DNA of 64,000 nucleotides from Hyposmocoma kahamanoa. Taxonomy: Eukaryota; Arthropoda; Insecta; Lepidoptera; Cosmopterigidae. The position numbers and the translations under genes were made by a program. A model generated the notes under the pieces. The model did no database searches, was not told where the DNA came from, and saw only the letters and a program-made list of their open reading frames with translations. Below, one piece after another: positions 21,169 to 33,814 of the stretch. Location of the stretch: contig NW_020654422.1 of assembly GCF_003589595.1 (NCBI RefSeq), positions 10,872,269 through 10,936,268 on the forward strand, given 5' to 3'. Every line of letters starts with the position of its first letter. Position 1 is the first letter of the stretch.

Positions 21169-22872
21169 ACTCCTAGGTGTTGTTGAATGTTTTATTCTAT
21201 GAATTTGCTTACAACTTGCTTGGATGATAAGAACCCAAAATTTGTGTAAAAAAATATTTATACTCACTAAAAATATTTTACTAAAAACTTCTGATTTCAG
21301 GCAAAGTTGCAGCGTTTTACATTATATTACCTATATCCCTACACTTACATGTCTACGCGATAATTAGTTCTTTACCAAGATTGTCCTGCAGAAGCATCTC
21401 TTTAAAATATACAAAAGGGGAATCGTAGTGGCTTTATTTCAACTCTACCCATTGAGTGGTGCGGGTGCATTGTCTGGGTTCAGCTCCAATGCATTCCTGC
21501 CCGAGCCCGGAGCCTTCTTGTTGACCTTTTTTGTCTGCTTATTGAGACGTTATTAGACAAGATTACCTTTCAATTACTGACGGTTATATAGCGTTACCTA
21601 AAGATTCTTGTTTACACATGGCTCATGATGCACTCTATTATGTATTCTACGCTACTGATTTCTATTTTCTAACGTGCGATGTATGAGCCAACAGATACTG
21701 GATACTGTAGAGATCGCATACCTGTTTCGGTATCTAATCGCTCATATGGCTGCAGGCTGGAATTGCTAGTCTACTTTTCAGATCCGAAACATACATTCAG
21801 TAATTAAGTAAGGTACAAAATATATATAATACAAAATATAATAGTTTTTATTATACAAATATCTCCTTCAACCTGACGGCCCGCGAGCCTACGAGTGTGC
21901 CAAACCAGGACCACCGCAGAAACTAGAGGAGTTATTTTTATAAAAGAAATATATGAGTATCGTACTATAACATCGTGATATTCAACAAAATCAACATTAT
22001 CAGCTAGTTAATATTACTATCCTCCTCGTGTGTTGCAAGTCTTGAAGTAGGTAGCACCCTAATTTCTCAAAATGTAGAGTTCTGCAAAGTGCTTTTTTAA
22101 AATTTTTATTACTAAATATTGCCGCGCAATTACACGCGATACATAGATGAGTTTTTAATGTATAGAGGATATTAAATACGTCTGTTTTTTTAGGGACCCG
22201 TTCTTTATTCATATAAACATGTTCCGTCGCTTAAAAAAGACGAGAAAGTATTATATTTCTAATATGTCATCCTCGTTGTGTATTTGGATAAGTTATTAAA
22301 TATTTTAAACGAATTCGAATACTTAAAACAAATTCAGGCAGAGCTGATTAAAATTCAACCTGGCCTTGAGAAGGCGGACATGGCATGGCATCAGGCAGTG
22401 ACACGGCGCGGGGCAGACCGTAGGTGTGCGAGTTAGGGTTACCAGGAATAGGAAATCAGTAGGAATTTCTTTTCGATGAGATTATTACTTTCGACATGAT
22501 TATTTTTAAAATTATTAAGGCTTCTAACCAAACTGTAATCTTATAATATACAGTCACGTGTATCAGCATGTAAACGCATTGCGAAACTCAAATTAATTTT
22601 CGAATAATTTTAATTGCACCCATATTTTTTTGCAAACATACAATGCTTATTTGCAAATGTTTAGTGAGCAAAATTAAAGTAATTTTGATTGCTCTTGCGT
22701 TCTGTTTAAACATTGTGATAGTACCTCTACAACCATCCGGATGTATTGTGTCATATTAATTGTCCATTGAATTAATGATAATGTGAATGCCACGATTAGT
22801 ATGATAAACAGTTGTTTATATAGGTAAGTGAAGCATAATATTAAAATAGTTGTATAGTTAACACGTATTTTT
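21169..22872. other. Non-coding stretch
   Basis: Mostly AT-rich. Slightly GC-richer parts at about 21450-21530, 21880-21920 and 22340-22440 show no consistent coding frame. Confidence 0.45.
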
Positions 22873-23130
22873 AAACGACTTCAAAAAAGGAGGAGTATCT
22901 CAATTCGATTATTTTTTTGTATGTATGTTACGAGATTCCTCCGACATTTGTGAACCGATTTCGGTGATTCTTTTTTTGTTGGAAAGGGGGTTCCATTCAA
23001 ATTTGAAGAAAATATTCCACCTCTAAGGATGGCAATTAGGGGATGAATCCGGTTTATTCGATTTCGCCCACTTTCCGTTAGCTGATTTTAATAAAACTTG
23101 GCAAATAGATGTAATCCCACAAACTCGTGA
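22873..23130 (+). repeat. Interspersed repeat 'ccgacttcaaaaaaggagg' family, copy 2
   Basis: Same block order as 7329-7560: 'acgacttcaaaaaaggagga', 'cgacatttgtgaaccgattt', 'attccacctctaaggatgg', 'gaatccggtttattcgattt', 'aataaaacttggcaaatag'. Confidence 0.85.
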
Positions 23131-23689
23131 GGTAGTTTTTTTTATAAAAAAGTTACAATTGTTTGATGTGCACGACTTCAATAAAATAATTATTTTCTTG
23201 TTCCTTCTCGACTTGAAAGTAACGCGTTTTCAAATGATACACGAATTAACAAGCTGGGTTAAATCAATTGCGGAAATAGCTATTAGCTGTAATAACCAAA
23301 CGTATTAACAACACATTAATTACTAATATACACATTACTAGGAAAAAACAATGACAACGTACCTAGAACAATTAATAAATTTATTTGATTGCATAATAGG
23401 TACTCGTACATTATAGAAATATAGGATCTGCTGTGTCTCAATATACCGATATTACAAAAAATATGATATACAAAATCATAATTTTTTCTTTGCGCACTTG
23501 CCAAATTTATGCGTTTAAACAATCGTTTGATTGAAATCTAAGTATTTGATTGAAATCTACCTACTGAATAAATGTTATATTATAATATATTTAGAAACAG
23601 GGTTCGAAATTATCAAGTTTCTTTTATAATTATCATAATAATTCAGTTTTGTCTATTTAACAGTAAGAATACTAAAAAAACCGATCACA
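23131..23689. other. AT-rich stretch between two inverted repeat copies
   Basis: No gene. It lies between opposite-facing copies of one repeat family, which could let the region fold or recombine. Confidence 0.45.
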
Positions 23690-23860
23690 AATTGACCAAA
23701 AGTCATTCATCCACTAGTTTGCCACCCTTAGAGGTGGAATATTTCCTTCAAATTTAAACGGGACCACTACTGAGGTACCATTTTTCCAACAAAAAAGAAT
23801 CATCAAAATCGGTTCACAAATTATCGCGTACCATACATACAAAAAAAAAGCATACATAAT
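23690..23860 (-). repeat. Interspersed repeat family, inverted partial copy
   Basis: 'cacccttagaggtggaatat', 'ttccttcaaatttaaa' and 'aatcggttcacaaatt' are reverse complements of blocks in 22873-23130. Confidence 0.8.
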
Positions 23861-23930
23861 GTAATAAAATCGCAGAAGTGAGTGAAAATTCTTTTTAGGT
23901 ATGTAATTATGCTTAATTATGTGACAAAAA

Positions 23931-24042
23931 CAGATCTTTGTGATTTAAAGCTCTGAATGGCACTGCAACTTTACAGACGTGTAGCTTACCACTGAGCGCA
24001 CGTTTGTTCGTCCCATCACTTGATATTATGTAAAAAAAAAAC
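23931..24042 (+). mobile_element. SINE family A, 3' fragment
   Basis: 'cagatctttgtgatttaaag', 'atggcactgcaact', 'cgtcccatcacttgatatta' and a run of A. Only the last ~110 bp of the family. Confidence 0.85.
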
Positions 24043-25431
24043 AATTGCGATAACGATAATTCAAATTCTGTTAATGATTTCCAGCCGACCAGATTGTTAA
24101 CTCCACGTGGTAACCCTAGGCGGCTGCGGAGTCAGTGTGCGGTGTTCCTACTTCCTAGTGTCGGCATAGCGAGGGAAATGTCAAGGTCAGACTCGCTCAC
24201 TTCCTTCGTTCGCTCTCAGACTAGAAGCCTGTGATTACCGCAACCTACCGCCCGCTACTAGTCCTTGTTCAACACCTAATTGTTTTCAGTATACAGGCAT
24301 TTTTGCTCAGCAGTAAAATTTTACACTTCTTGACGCATAGTTTCTCATATAAATAGTTGCATCTGAAAATAAACTTAACTAGTACGTATATATTTCTAAT
24401 ATTTTACTGCTTTACATGTATCTACCTATTTATTATAAATATAATATCAGTACCTATTTAATCTTATGTTTATATAATTTAATGAATCAGTAAAATAATT
24501 CAATAGTTGGATATTAGTTGAGTAAGTAACCTTAAATATTAAGGTTGCATCTATGTACAATACATAACTGATGTTTACATATATTAAAATATAACACCTA
24601 TACGTTACCTAGAGCGTCAATTCAGCTTTAATATTAACGTTTGAATTGTATGGAAAAAGGCGATTCCACATACCAATTTATCCCCCTACTGTTATTTTCC
24701 ACGACTCAATCGCAAAGCCAATCAAATGTTGAATTAATTAATTTCCTGCGTATTTCCCTAATTGATTCGAGGTAGGCAAGGAAATGTTTACCTCTATCAA
24801 CAAGAATATTTCTAAGTCATGACTTACAAATATTCTTGAACGATTTTGATTGGTGTTGTTTTGTTGTTTGTAGTGACTTGACTTACATTACATAGGAATT
24901 TATTAAATAAATAAGAACAAGTAACTTACTCCACAACTTTAATTCGAGAAAATAATAGGTATTCCCCATATTAAAAGTACTCCGTCGAAATTTGTGAGAA
25001 CCTATATGAATATATTATTTGGTATAAAAATAAATACAGATGTAAGTAAGTATAATTTACAGATTCTTTAAAAATTTGCTATTTCCCTCGCATGGTATTA
25101 ATGTTTAAAATCCTTAACAAGAAATTTTGGTCTTTAAACAGTAACTACCTACGTGATTTTCTCGTAACAAGAATATTTTTTTGCAGCTGGTTTATCATTT
25201 AATTTTGTACTGCTAAACCGCCGTGTACATCAAAATGTACATATTATGTGAAGTGATTCAGATCAAGATAATATTATTCTTAGGACCAAGATAATATGAA
25301 AATATCGCATTCAAATTTTGCCTTTTTCATACAACAGACAGACAACAACATACAGAGGGTATTATTGCTTGGGCCTGAAGCATAATATGATTATATTTAG
25401 TACATTTTAAAGTTTTTTTTTATAAATGCTT
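24043..25431. other. Non-coding stretch
   Basis: The first 200 bp (to about 24260) are GC-richer and hold 'ctcgctcacttccttcgttcgctctc' type sequence without an open frame. The rest is AT-rich with nothing recognised. Confidence 0.45.
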
Positions 25432-25530
25432 GTGACGGGCGCCTGGTGGTAAGCGACTCGCCTATCCATAACAGTTCCAGAACCACTCAGAGATTTGCAC
25501 TGCCACTGCGCACGTCACCCTGAGACAGGT
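25432..25530 (-). mobile_element. SINE family A, fragment
   Basis: 'gtgacgggcgcctggtggta', 'agcgactcgcctatccataa' and 'cactgccactgcgc...cgtcaccctgagac' match the reversed family sequence. A further scrap, 'atcaagtgacgggacgaaca', is at 25841-25860, so the copy may have been interrupted by the DNA between. Confidence 0.8.
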
Positions 25531-25993
25531 CTTAGGAGGTAATCTATTCCTAAATCTGTATACCTAACTGACCTACAAAATCCGCGTTATGTAGTAAAGT
25601 CAATTTTGGTATAATTTAACTGCATTAAATAAGATGTCAAAAGCACATAAGGCGAGGGCAATTAAGACCGGATAATGGAGACAAAGCGGTGAGGATGACA
25701 CGTTAGACGACCAAGGGGCGAAGGGCCGCCGTAGTGACGGCGCCAATGGAGCGCGGTTCCTCATTGCCTTTCTTATTATGAACACAGATTTTCGGTTATA
25801 GACGTCTAAGGAGATTTTTTTAGTATGTTTTTTTTTTAATATCAAGTGACGGGACGAACATAATTAGTTATTTCAATATACGAGTTTGGTACGGTCGCGG
25901 TTATTACCTACTATAATATGAGTCTAGTGGAAAAATAAGAAAATTCAATGGCCCCTGAATGCAGACGGGTGTTAAGCCTTGTTAATACGAATC
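25531..25993. other. Unassigned stretch, partly GC-rich
   Basis: The part at 25640-25780 is GC-rich between two scraps of SINE family A and may be a separate insertion. A minus-strand frame (25600-25845) with a hydrophobic end is open, but no start or homology can be claimed. Confidence 0.35.
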
Positions 25994-27908
25994 TATGAAG
26001 AAACTCTCCGACAAAACACTGCAATTCATGGAACAGAGACGTGAAATGAGGCTACCGAACTCAGAGGATGCAAGTCACTACAGGTAGCTAAATAGGCAGA
26101 TATTGAAGTCTTTGACTAGCGACATACGACAATTTAATACAGAGCTTATTAAAGAGGTCATTGAGCGGAACAAAGTTTCCAAGGTGTTCGCGAGAGATCT
26201 GTCTATTGGGTAAAGCCAACTGATGAAGCTGACAACAAGGCCTGAAATCCTGAGGGAGATAGAGAGTTCCTATCGACAGCTACACTCCACGAAAGCACCA
26301 GTTGAAAGCGAGGCTAAAGACCCCAGAGCCAAGTTTACCCGACATTATACCGAAAATATCCCGAAAGCCAGCCTTTATGTGATTAGTGTGACTCTCAAAC
26401 AACTCAAGAACAACAAAGCAGCGGGCGATGATGGAATCACTACAAAACTTCTGAGAGCGGGCGGCAAGCCGATCCTTAAACTCTCCAGTAGCTTTTCAAT
26501 TCTGTCATCGTCGAAGGCCAAACGCCGAAGGCATGGGGCAGAAGGCGTCGTCCTGCTCATCAAAAAGGGCGATAAAACACTCTTGAAGAACTATAGGCCA
26601 ATCTCGCTTCTGTGCCATATCTATAAGTTGTTTTCGAGAGTTATCACAAATCGTCTCGCTCGCAGGTTTGACAACTTCCAACCTCCCGAAGAAGCCAGTT
26701 TCCGAAAGGGTTTTAGTACCATAAACCACATCTATACGCTGCAGCAGGTTATGCAGAAGATCGAGGAGTATAACCGGCCACTTTGCTTAGTGTTTGTGGA
26801 CTATGAGAAGGTCTTTGATTCGATTGAGACCTGGGCGGTGCTGCAGTCTCTACAAAGGTGCCAAGTAGAACATAGGTATATCGAGGTGTTAAGGTACTTA
26901 TACAAAAAGCCGATGTATGATGATATGATGTCAGTCCGATTACAGGATCAGAGCTCTAATCCTATCCAACTGCAACGAGGCGCGAGACAGAGAGATGTGA
27001 TAACTCCGAAACTGTTAACTGCTGAGTTGGAGGATATTTTCAAGTTTCTGAACTAGAAGGACTTGGCATCAACATCAACGGCGAATATCTAACACACCTT
27101 CGATTTGCCGATGATATAGTTCTTATGGCTGAGACCTTGGGAGACTTGAACACAATGCTCGAAGATCTCAGTAGTGTTTCCCAAAGAGTGGGTCTTAAGA
27201 TGAACATGGACAAGACGAAGATCATGTCGAATGCCCATGTTGCCCATGTGTCCGCTGCAGTTAAAATTGGGAGCACTACACTCAAAGTTGTTGACTATTA
27301 CGTATACATGGGACAGACAGTCCAGTTAGGTAAGTCCAACTTTGAGAAAGAGATCTCTCGTCGAATCCAGATCGGATGGGCAGCGTTCGGGAAACTATAA
27401 AAAGTCTTCGCGTGCAAATTACCTTAGTGTCTTAAGACGAAAGTTTTTGACCAGTGTGTGTTGCCAGTGATCACATATGAATCAGAAACGTGGTCTCAAA
27501 CACACTATGGTTACTATACTCAGAAACTCACTATGGGCCTCATAAGAAAGCTCAAGGTCACTCAGCGGGCAATGGAGAGAGCGATGCTCGGTATTCAATC
27601 ATGATCAGAAATGAGGAAATCCGAAGGAGAACTAAGGTAACCGACATAACTCGAAGAATTGCTCAGCTGAAGGGGCAGTGGCCGGGGCACATAGCTAGGA
27701 GAACCGATGGCCGTTGGGGCGGAAAGGTTCTTCAATGGCTACACAGCGCACCGGACAACGCTCAGTGGGTAGGCCCCCCACCAGGTGAACCGACGATCTG
27801 GTAAAGGTCGCGGGAAGCCGATGAATGCGAGCAGCGCAGGACCGATCGTCGTGGAGATCGTTGGGGTAGGCCTATGCCCAGCAGTGGGTGTCGTATGGCT
27901 GAATGATG
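25994..27908 (+). pseudogene. RTE-like non-LTR retrotransposon copy, decayed and 5'-truncated
   Basis: Flanked by the perfect 10-bp duplication aatacgaatc (25984-25993 and 27909-27918). The plus strand holds the RT of the same family as 39901-42316: 'LKQLKNNKAAGDDGITTKLL', 'KNYRPISLLCHIYKLFSRVI', 'FVDYEKVFDS', 'RQRDVITPKL'. A TAG at about 27054 and a frameshift come before 'HLRFADDIVLMAE' in another frame (from about 27097), and further stops follow. The 3' end 'gaatgatgaa' resembles the short simple tail of RTE. The first 230 bp, with in-frame stops, match the linker before the RT domain. Nothing functional can be produced. Confidence 0.9.
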
Positions 27909-27918
27909 AATACGAATC

Positions 27919-28963
27919 CAAGTATTTACCTACCTAAATAAATTATAAAACTGTTTGCCTGTGCATAGACAGTGCTTTAAGTTAGGGTAAATTCCTATAG
28001 TAATACCTACATCTGTGCGTAGATCCAAATTAACTAATCATACATAATAAATACTTTAATAGAATACGTCCACATATTTAACTAAAAGTTAAATTATCTA
28101 CTCAATTTAATGTAAAAACTGACAATAGTAAAACTAAAAACTATGTGTATTTGTGTGGATGAACTAGACTGAATAATGATTTAGTACTTCCGCTAAAACA
28201 AGCGAATCGGAAGAGAGTGTTTAAAATATCCTGTAAAAGCGAATAACTATACAAATATTTTCCTTTTTATTGTGCCGATTGCAACTACTCGGCTATGTCT
28301 GTGGAATATCTCTAGAACGAAGAAAAGTTTAAAGCGCCATATAGGGTACCTAACTGCAACGTTTATATAGTCTGGAAGCGGTTCTTAAGCAAAAATCACC
28401 ATAATTATAATAATAGGAATATTTGATATTATCGTACCGACTTTTAAAAATTTTATTTTCTTTGCGACTCTAGTCATTTCGATGAGATGTAGGTACCTAT
28501 GCGAAGCAGTTTTCGTAATCGTTGGAGCGTCAAGTGCGTCCAACGCGTACAATTTCTCATCGGACGCGGGTTACCGAGTCACTAAAAAAACCAGATTAAA
28601 GGACAAATTCAATAAGAATGCAACTGTGGTAAGTTATGTCTTCGTCTGAAAAATAGGTAACGACCGAATTTCAAGTCATTTTACAAACGATATCAATATT
28701 ATCTAAATTTTTTTAATAAGCCTTTCCTACTACTATGGATCTTGAAATTCTTTAGGTACACCTAGTACTTTGTAAGATTAAGTTTGATAATATACATTTT
28801 TCTACATTAAGAAAAATAAAATCAAATAAGTGCAGTTTAAAGTAATATATTGAATTTCCTTCCACTGTTTGCGTGGGTTGCGTCACTTGCGTGCAACCAG
28901 CTATAATTGAAGCGCAATGTTACAGCGAGAGTGCATTCCCAAGCTATCTAATAATGACAGACA
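27919..28963. other. AT-rich non-coding stretch
   Basis: No gene or recognised repeat. A stretch just before the next entry (28860-28960) is a little GC-richer and could be 5' untranslated or promoter DNA if that entry is real. Confidence 0.4.
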
Positions 28964-29182
28964 ATGACAGAGCATCCCCGCTTTCCAAGTTCATTGACAA
29001 CGAAAGTGATGCGCATGCGTGAAAACTCGCGTCAATTAGAAGAGCGGGCGGAACGCCGCCGTCGTTGGTGCGCAGGCCTGCGCGTGATTCGCGAGCGCCG
29101 CGCTGCGCTGCGGTTGTTGCGCGACGACAGACGTGCCCGGCTGCGCGCGCCTCATTGCCAAGGCCGCTTGCTTTCTCTATGA
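28964..29182 (+). CDS. Candidate small Arg-rich protein or exon
   Basis: A strongly GC-rich island in AT-rich DNA, with an ATG at 28964 and TGA at 29180-29182. The encoded 72 residues have a short N-terminal part (MTEHPRFPSSLTTK) and then a very basic helix-forming stretch (RQLEERAERRRRW, RVIRERRAALRLLRDDRRAR). GC-ending codons are frequent. The protein is not recognised. It could be a single-exon gene, an exon, or a CpG-rich regulatory island that happens to be open. A downstream in-frame ATG (MRMRENS) is an alternative start. Confidence 0.35.
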   Translation: MTEHPRFPSSLTTKVMRMRENSRQLEERAERRRRWCAGLRVIRERRAALRLLRDDRRARLRAPHCQGRLLSL

Positions 29183-30190
29183 TCTGCGAGCACGTGGCAC
29201 ACAGATACTAATCTGATGTAATATGAATTTGTTTGAATCTCATTCATATCCATAAATTTAAATGAAACCTAAAATAGTCAATCAACAAACTAAGCATGTA
29301 GGTACCTGCTTACTAGTCTGTCATTCGTCACCTATGCAATGAATCGTCGTAAATGGACTGTGCCAAAATTAATCTTTTAAAAAACTTCATGACAGTGAAA
29401 GTCATCAGATCCGATCCTGATTTTGTTTTGAATATAATTGTATTATTATTTTTGTAAATTATTATGGCCCTATTATGCAGATAGTTCAGTGGGTAAGCAG
29501 TACTGGGTACTCTGGATACTGCCGACGGATGAGTAGCGGTCATTCTTGACCTAAAGTCATGTGTTGTCACGTCGAGGTGGGGCTACGGCGGCTTCCGCGT
29601 CTCGCACCGTCAGCCGTTTGATGTTGCTCACTCTCTAAACAATCCGGAATACCACGCTCGAAGGCGCGGAATGATTACTCCTCTAATTTTGTCCCTCCTT
29701 ACTAACCTAAGAGTGAACTTGTTTAAAACTTATTTACTATCTTCAGATAAGTTCTTTGGTATCTAGGTACTATTTTCTAGATTTAGTCGAACATTCGAAC
29801 AGATTAACTTCAGATGGAAGTCGTAACACTTTGAGGAAACACATTTTTTCCGCTCAGGTAAGTTAATAATAAGTAAAGTAAACTGTTACAACTTGGGATT
29901 TCCTTTTGACGCCTTCGCGATACATAATCTAACCTTGAAATAGATTAGCATGCTGGATATTAACTACAACGCGTTACATAAATTAGTACAGTAGGTATAT
30001 CTTCAAATAATAAATAAATACAAGAAAATTCAATAACCCTTTTTCGAATGTCGTTGTCATGTTAACCACCTACTTCAATAGGTAGCAATAACGTAGTGTT
30101 CACTGTTGTTTACGTATTAGTTTAGAAACAAAAATAGTGACTGCAAAACTCTTCTTATATGTTAATTACACCAACATTATATGTACATAT
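29183..30190. other. Non-coding stretch
   Basis: At 29476-29487 there is TAGTTCAGTGGG, a good tRNA box A, but no matching box B, so no tRNA is called. The part at 29570-29670 is GC-richer. Otherwise AT-rich. Confidence 0.45.
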
Positions 30191-30470
30191 TAGTAGCAGT
30201 AGAGTTCCTTGTGAAAGAACTCGCCCAGAGAAGTACTGCCACCTTACGTATTTCTTCCGCCAAGCAGTAATATTAGCATTACTACGTTCCGGTTTTGAAG
30301 GGTAAGGTAAGGGTGCTGGTGAAACTAGAGGCATATGGGACTAGTCAACTTATGTTTCAGGGTAACGGGCGCAGTGGCAGTGCCCCTCAGATCTTTGCGA
30401 TTTCACGTTCTAAGTAGCACTGCAACTGTTATGGACAGGCGCGTCGCTTACCACCAGGCGCACGACTTGC
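30191..30470 (+). mobile_element. SINE family A, lacking head and extreme 3' end
   Basis: Begins at the shared boundary 'tagtagcagtagag' and ends at 'aggcgcacgacttg', before the usual cgtcccgtcac tail. All middle blocks of the family are present. Confidence 0.88.
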
Positions 30471-33223
30471 AGCAAGTTCATACGAGGTGAGTACGATGAC
30501 GAGGGGAGTAGAGATATAAGACATCTTTTGAATTCACAGGTGTCACTTCACTTCACTTTTTATTTATGTGGCTTCATCATTATGAGAAATGACGATTTTG
30601 CCAATGTCTCCGTCAGTCAAACAAAAAATACACTGAGCTCTATTGTGACATTAACTGGTGTTGATGAGTTGGTCCACGGTGGTACTCAGGTGAGAATCTA
30701 AAACAAAAGACAGCAAAAACATGTAACAAATTTTTGTGCAGTGTTTATAAATATATAATTTATTTAACTGGATAAATTTAAAGGCAATTGAAAAAAATGT
30801 GTTCCAAAGTACCGTCTTCTAGGCTGCATTCGCACAGAAAGTGATCTCTGACTATCGATTTTGCGCTAAAAAACTGGGGTGCAAACATGGCCTAAGCTCA
30901 ACCGTATAATGGTGGAAGTCACGTTATATAAACAAATCCGCCTGTCATTATTAAAATGTGTATGACTAAAATATGTATATTGAGTGTGTTATTACTATTA
31001 TTATTATTAAAAATTGATTTTGATACTACTAGTAGACCAACAGTCAAAATAAGAATAAAGAATACAATAACGCAATTAGTAATTAGAACGTCGTAACATT
31101 CACAATACAGACATTTTTGGCATAATTTTACCTACTTTCACAATCTATCGATAAAATTATCGACAACAACTACATGACTATTTAAAATTTTACGAAAACT
31201 GGCAATGCTGCAAATGTCATTTTACTCCATCTTCAAAAAATACAGACTACATCTAAGTTTAAGAGAACGCTATATCTTAACGAAAATATAGATTTAGTTA
31301 ACGTCATTTTAGTCACTAAGTGAAATGGTTTCGATAAGTAAGTATGAGTTTTATATTTTCAAACATCTTAGATGAAATGGTCGCTTCGTGCGTGATACTC
31401 TTTAACAATACAAACATTTTTCTTTTTTACTATTTTCGCAGAAGCTGCACTCAATAATGTTCCTCAGGTCATTATGTCACAAAACAAATGAAAGACTTAT
31501 TATGTACGTTTCATTATTTAGGTAGGTATTGTGTAAGATACCTAAATAAAGTTATACCTATTTAATGAGTAAAGCAATAAAAAAATTGCCAAATGCCAAG
31601 TAAGGTGTCGACGCCGATGTATGGAAAATTTCCCGGAAACCAGAAGTTTGTCGGGTAAGTCAAGGTTACGATGACGTCACAAATCACTTTACTTGCCCCA
31701 AGTGAGGTAAAAAAAATAATTGAACTGAGTTAGTCGTGTGTGACTCCCTTCTCGTCATTTCCCCTTAGATTCATTCATTCTGATTTTTGGCAAATAAGTA
31801 TTATCTTAAAAAAAGTGTATAGTGTCAAATAGAATGTAAAATAGAAGCATTATATGAGTACCTATCATGTACCTATATAGTACTGACGCTTGGGGGTTTG
31901 AAATTTTTGGTTAGTTTGCAAGGTGTTTGTAATTCCGCAAAGTTGAACCTTGCAGACTAAGTAGCTAAACGTTTGTTGTGGCGATCTCAATGACGAGCGT
32001 TGAACCGGGAACCGATACGAGCTGTGTTCCTATCGAAGGAAATTCCTGGAGTTGAGTTCTACCCTATCCGCTTACCAAACTTCAATATCGAAGTTTCACA
32101 ACCGTTATATGATCACATCGACGAGTGGTCGTAAAAGATTTGCATTGAAATTTAAGACAAATCGTAAACGTTTTCGTGGTTTCTCATACCAATAGTACTA
32201 CTGATTTCGTAAGAACTTATACCACATTTTCTTATTGATTTGTCTGATAAAAAAATTCAAATTTTTATTTTCAAAATTTTACTCATGGTTTAAAAATAAT
32301 AATAATCAATATCATAAACATAGATTTTCAACGTAAAAATAGAAAAAGATAGATACACTATTTAATTCATGTACGAGTTGTACGATTTAAACACAACATA
32401 TTCCAGTAATACAAAAACGATTTTGTAGGAAAGAACATTTCGTTGTTTACTTGTTAAGTTCCGATTCCCATCGTACTTCGATACTCTACAGTAGAATGGG
32501 TTGCGTGGCGTAGCCCTTTCTAGGTGTACAATAGGAAGTAATAATCCACTAAGATTCGACTGGTCTCTGACGCAAGCGGTCGCTGTAGGCGTATGTACGC
32601 AGCTTCCGTGTAGAGTCTATTTTTTGTACCATTATAATACCTGTTACAAAGGAACAGGTTACTAATTTTGTTATGCGAAAGTCCCTTCCAGCTATCCCCA
32701 CTGTTGGGGACAAAGATCTAATTTACAAAAGATTTAATATTGTGAGGCTCTCGCATCCAAACTAAGTGTTTATCGAATTACTTGGTTTCAATCTACATCT
32801 ACAATTTAGATTAAACAAAAACGAATCGATTTATATTTCATATCTGTTTGGAAAGTTATGGAAATATTTATAAACAGATAGATAGATACTATGAACAAAA
32901 ATCTAGACATACAACTAGAGACATACTCGAGATCACTAGTATGGCTTTTGTATGTACTTATTGTCGTTACATCGTATTATCGTGTTCCACTACAACTCTA
33001 CGCCTCCATTTGTTGCCTCACTAACCGACCATCGCTAATTTGTATTGGTAGATGACAAAGCAAAACCAGAGAATCCGTCTTTCCGTCTTTCGTATACGTC
33101 TCAGTTTCCCATTTTGAATAAAGTTTTATTAGTATTGATTTGAGTACATGAAATCATAAGAAGTATGAGTACCCACAAAAGTATTTTTTTTAAAGTTCAA
33201 AATATCAATTTAAAGCATTATTT
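30471..33223. other. AT-rich non-coding stretch
   Basis: About 2.7 kb without a convincing gene or recognised repeat. Short GC-richer parts (31600-31700, 31960-32060, 32500-32620) have stops in all frames. Confidence 0.45.
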
Positions 33224-33486
33224 TAGTAGCAGTAGAGCCCTCTGTAAAAGAGTTCGTCCAGAGAAGTACTGCCACTTTACCTATTTATACCACCAAACAG
33301 TAATGTAAACATTACTGAGTTCCGTTTTTGAAGCGTATAAGGATGTTGGTGAAATTACAGGCACTTGTCAACTTATGTTTCAAATTGACGACTGTGGCAG
33401 TGCCCCTCAGATCTTTACGATTTAAAGCTCCGAGTGAACTGCAACTATTATGGACAGGCGTGGCGCTTTGTTCGCCCCATCAATTG
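33224..33486 (+). mobile_element. SINE family A, diverged
   Basis: Starts again at 'tagtagcagtagagc' and contains 'agtactgccactttacctat', 'gttggtgaaattacaggcac' and 'cagtgcccctcagatcttta', with several small deletions. The 3' end is eroded. Confidence 0.85.
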
Positions 33487-33580
33487 GAATCAAAAACTAT
33501 TCGACTACAGTTTCGAATAATGCTTTTTTTAATAAACATTACGAGAATCAATAAATGATCAAAGTTGAATACTATGTGAC

Positions 33581-33806
33581 GACCTCGGTGGTCGAGTGGC
33601 TTGCACAGGTTTTCATGGTGTCGCTATCTCTGAGGTCCCGGGTTCAATCCCCGGTCGGGTCAATGTAGAAAATCTAACTTTTGTACATTGTCTCCGATCT
33701 TGGTGTTTATGGTATCATCGTTGTTTCCGATTTCCATAACACGAGTGCTTTACTTACTTTAGGGTCAGAGCAACGTATATAATGTAGTCTAATATTTATA
33801 TCTATT
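33581..33806 (+). mobile_element. tRNA-derived SINE, family B, full-length
   Basis: Flanked by the 8-bp duplication tatgtgac (33573-33580 and 33807-33814). The head (33581-33662) has box A TGGTCGAGTGGC and box B GGTTCAATCCC. The T arm (CCGGG/CCCGG) is well paired and the ends gacc/ggtc can pair, so it derives from a tRNA, probably of a class with a long variable arm given its length. The body (33663-33806) is AT-rich and unrelated to families A and C. Confidence 0.85.
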
Positions 33807-33814
33807 TATGTGAC

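Noticed and set aside
29476..29550. Possible tRNA gene (box A TAGTTCAGTGGG)
   Set aside because: No box B or T arm follows at the right distance.
33581..33662. Functional tRNA gene
   Set aside because: It heads a SINE with an AT-rich body and target-site duplication; the cloverleaf is imperfect.
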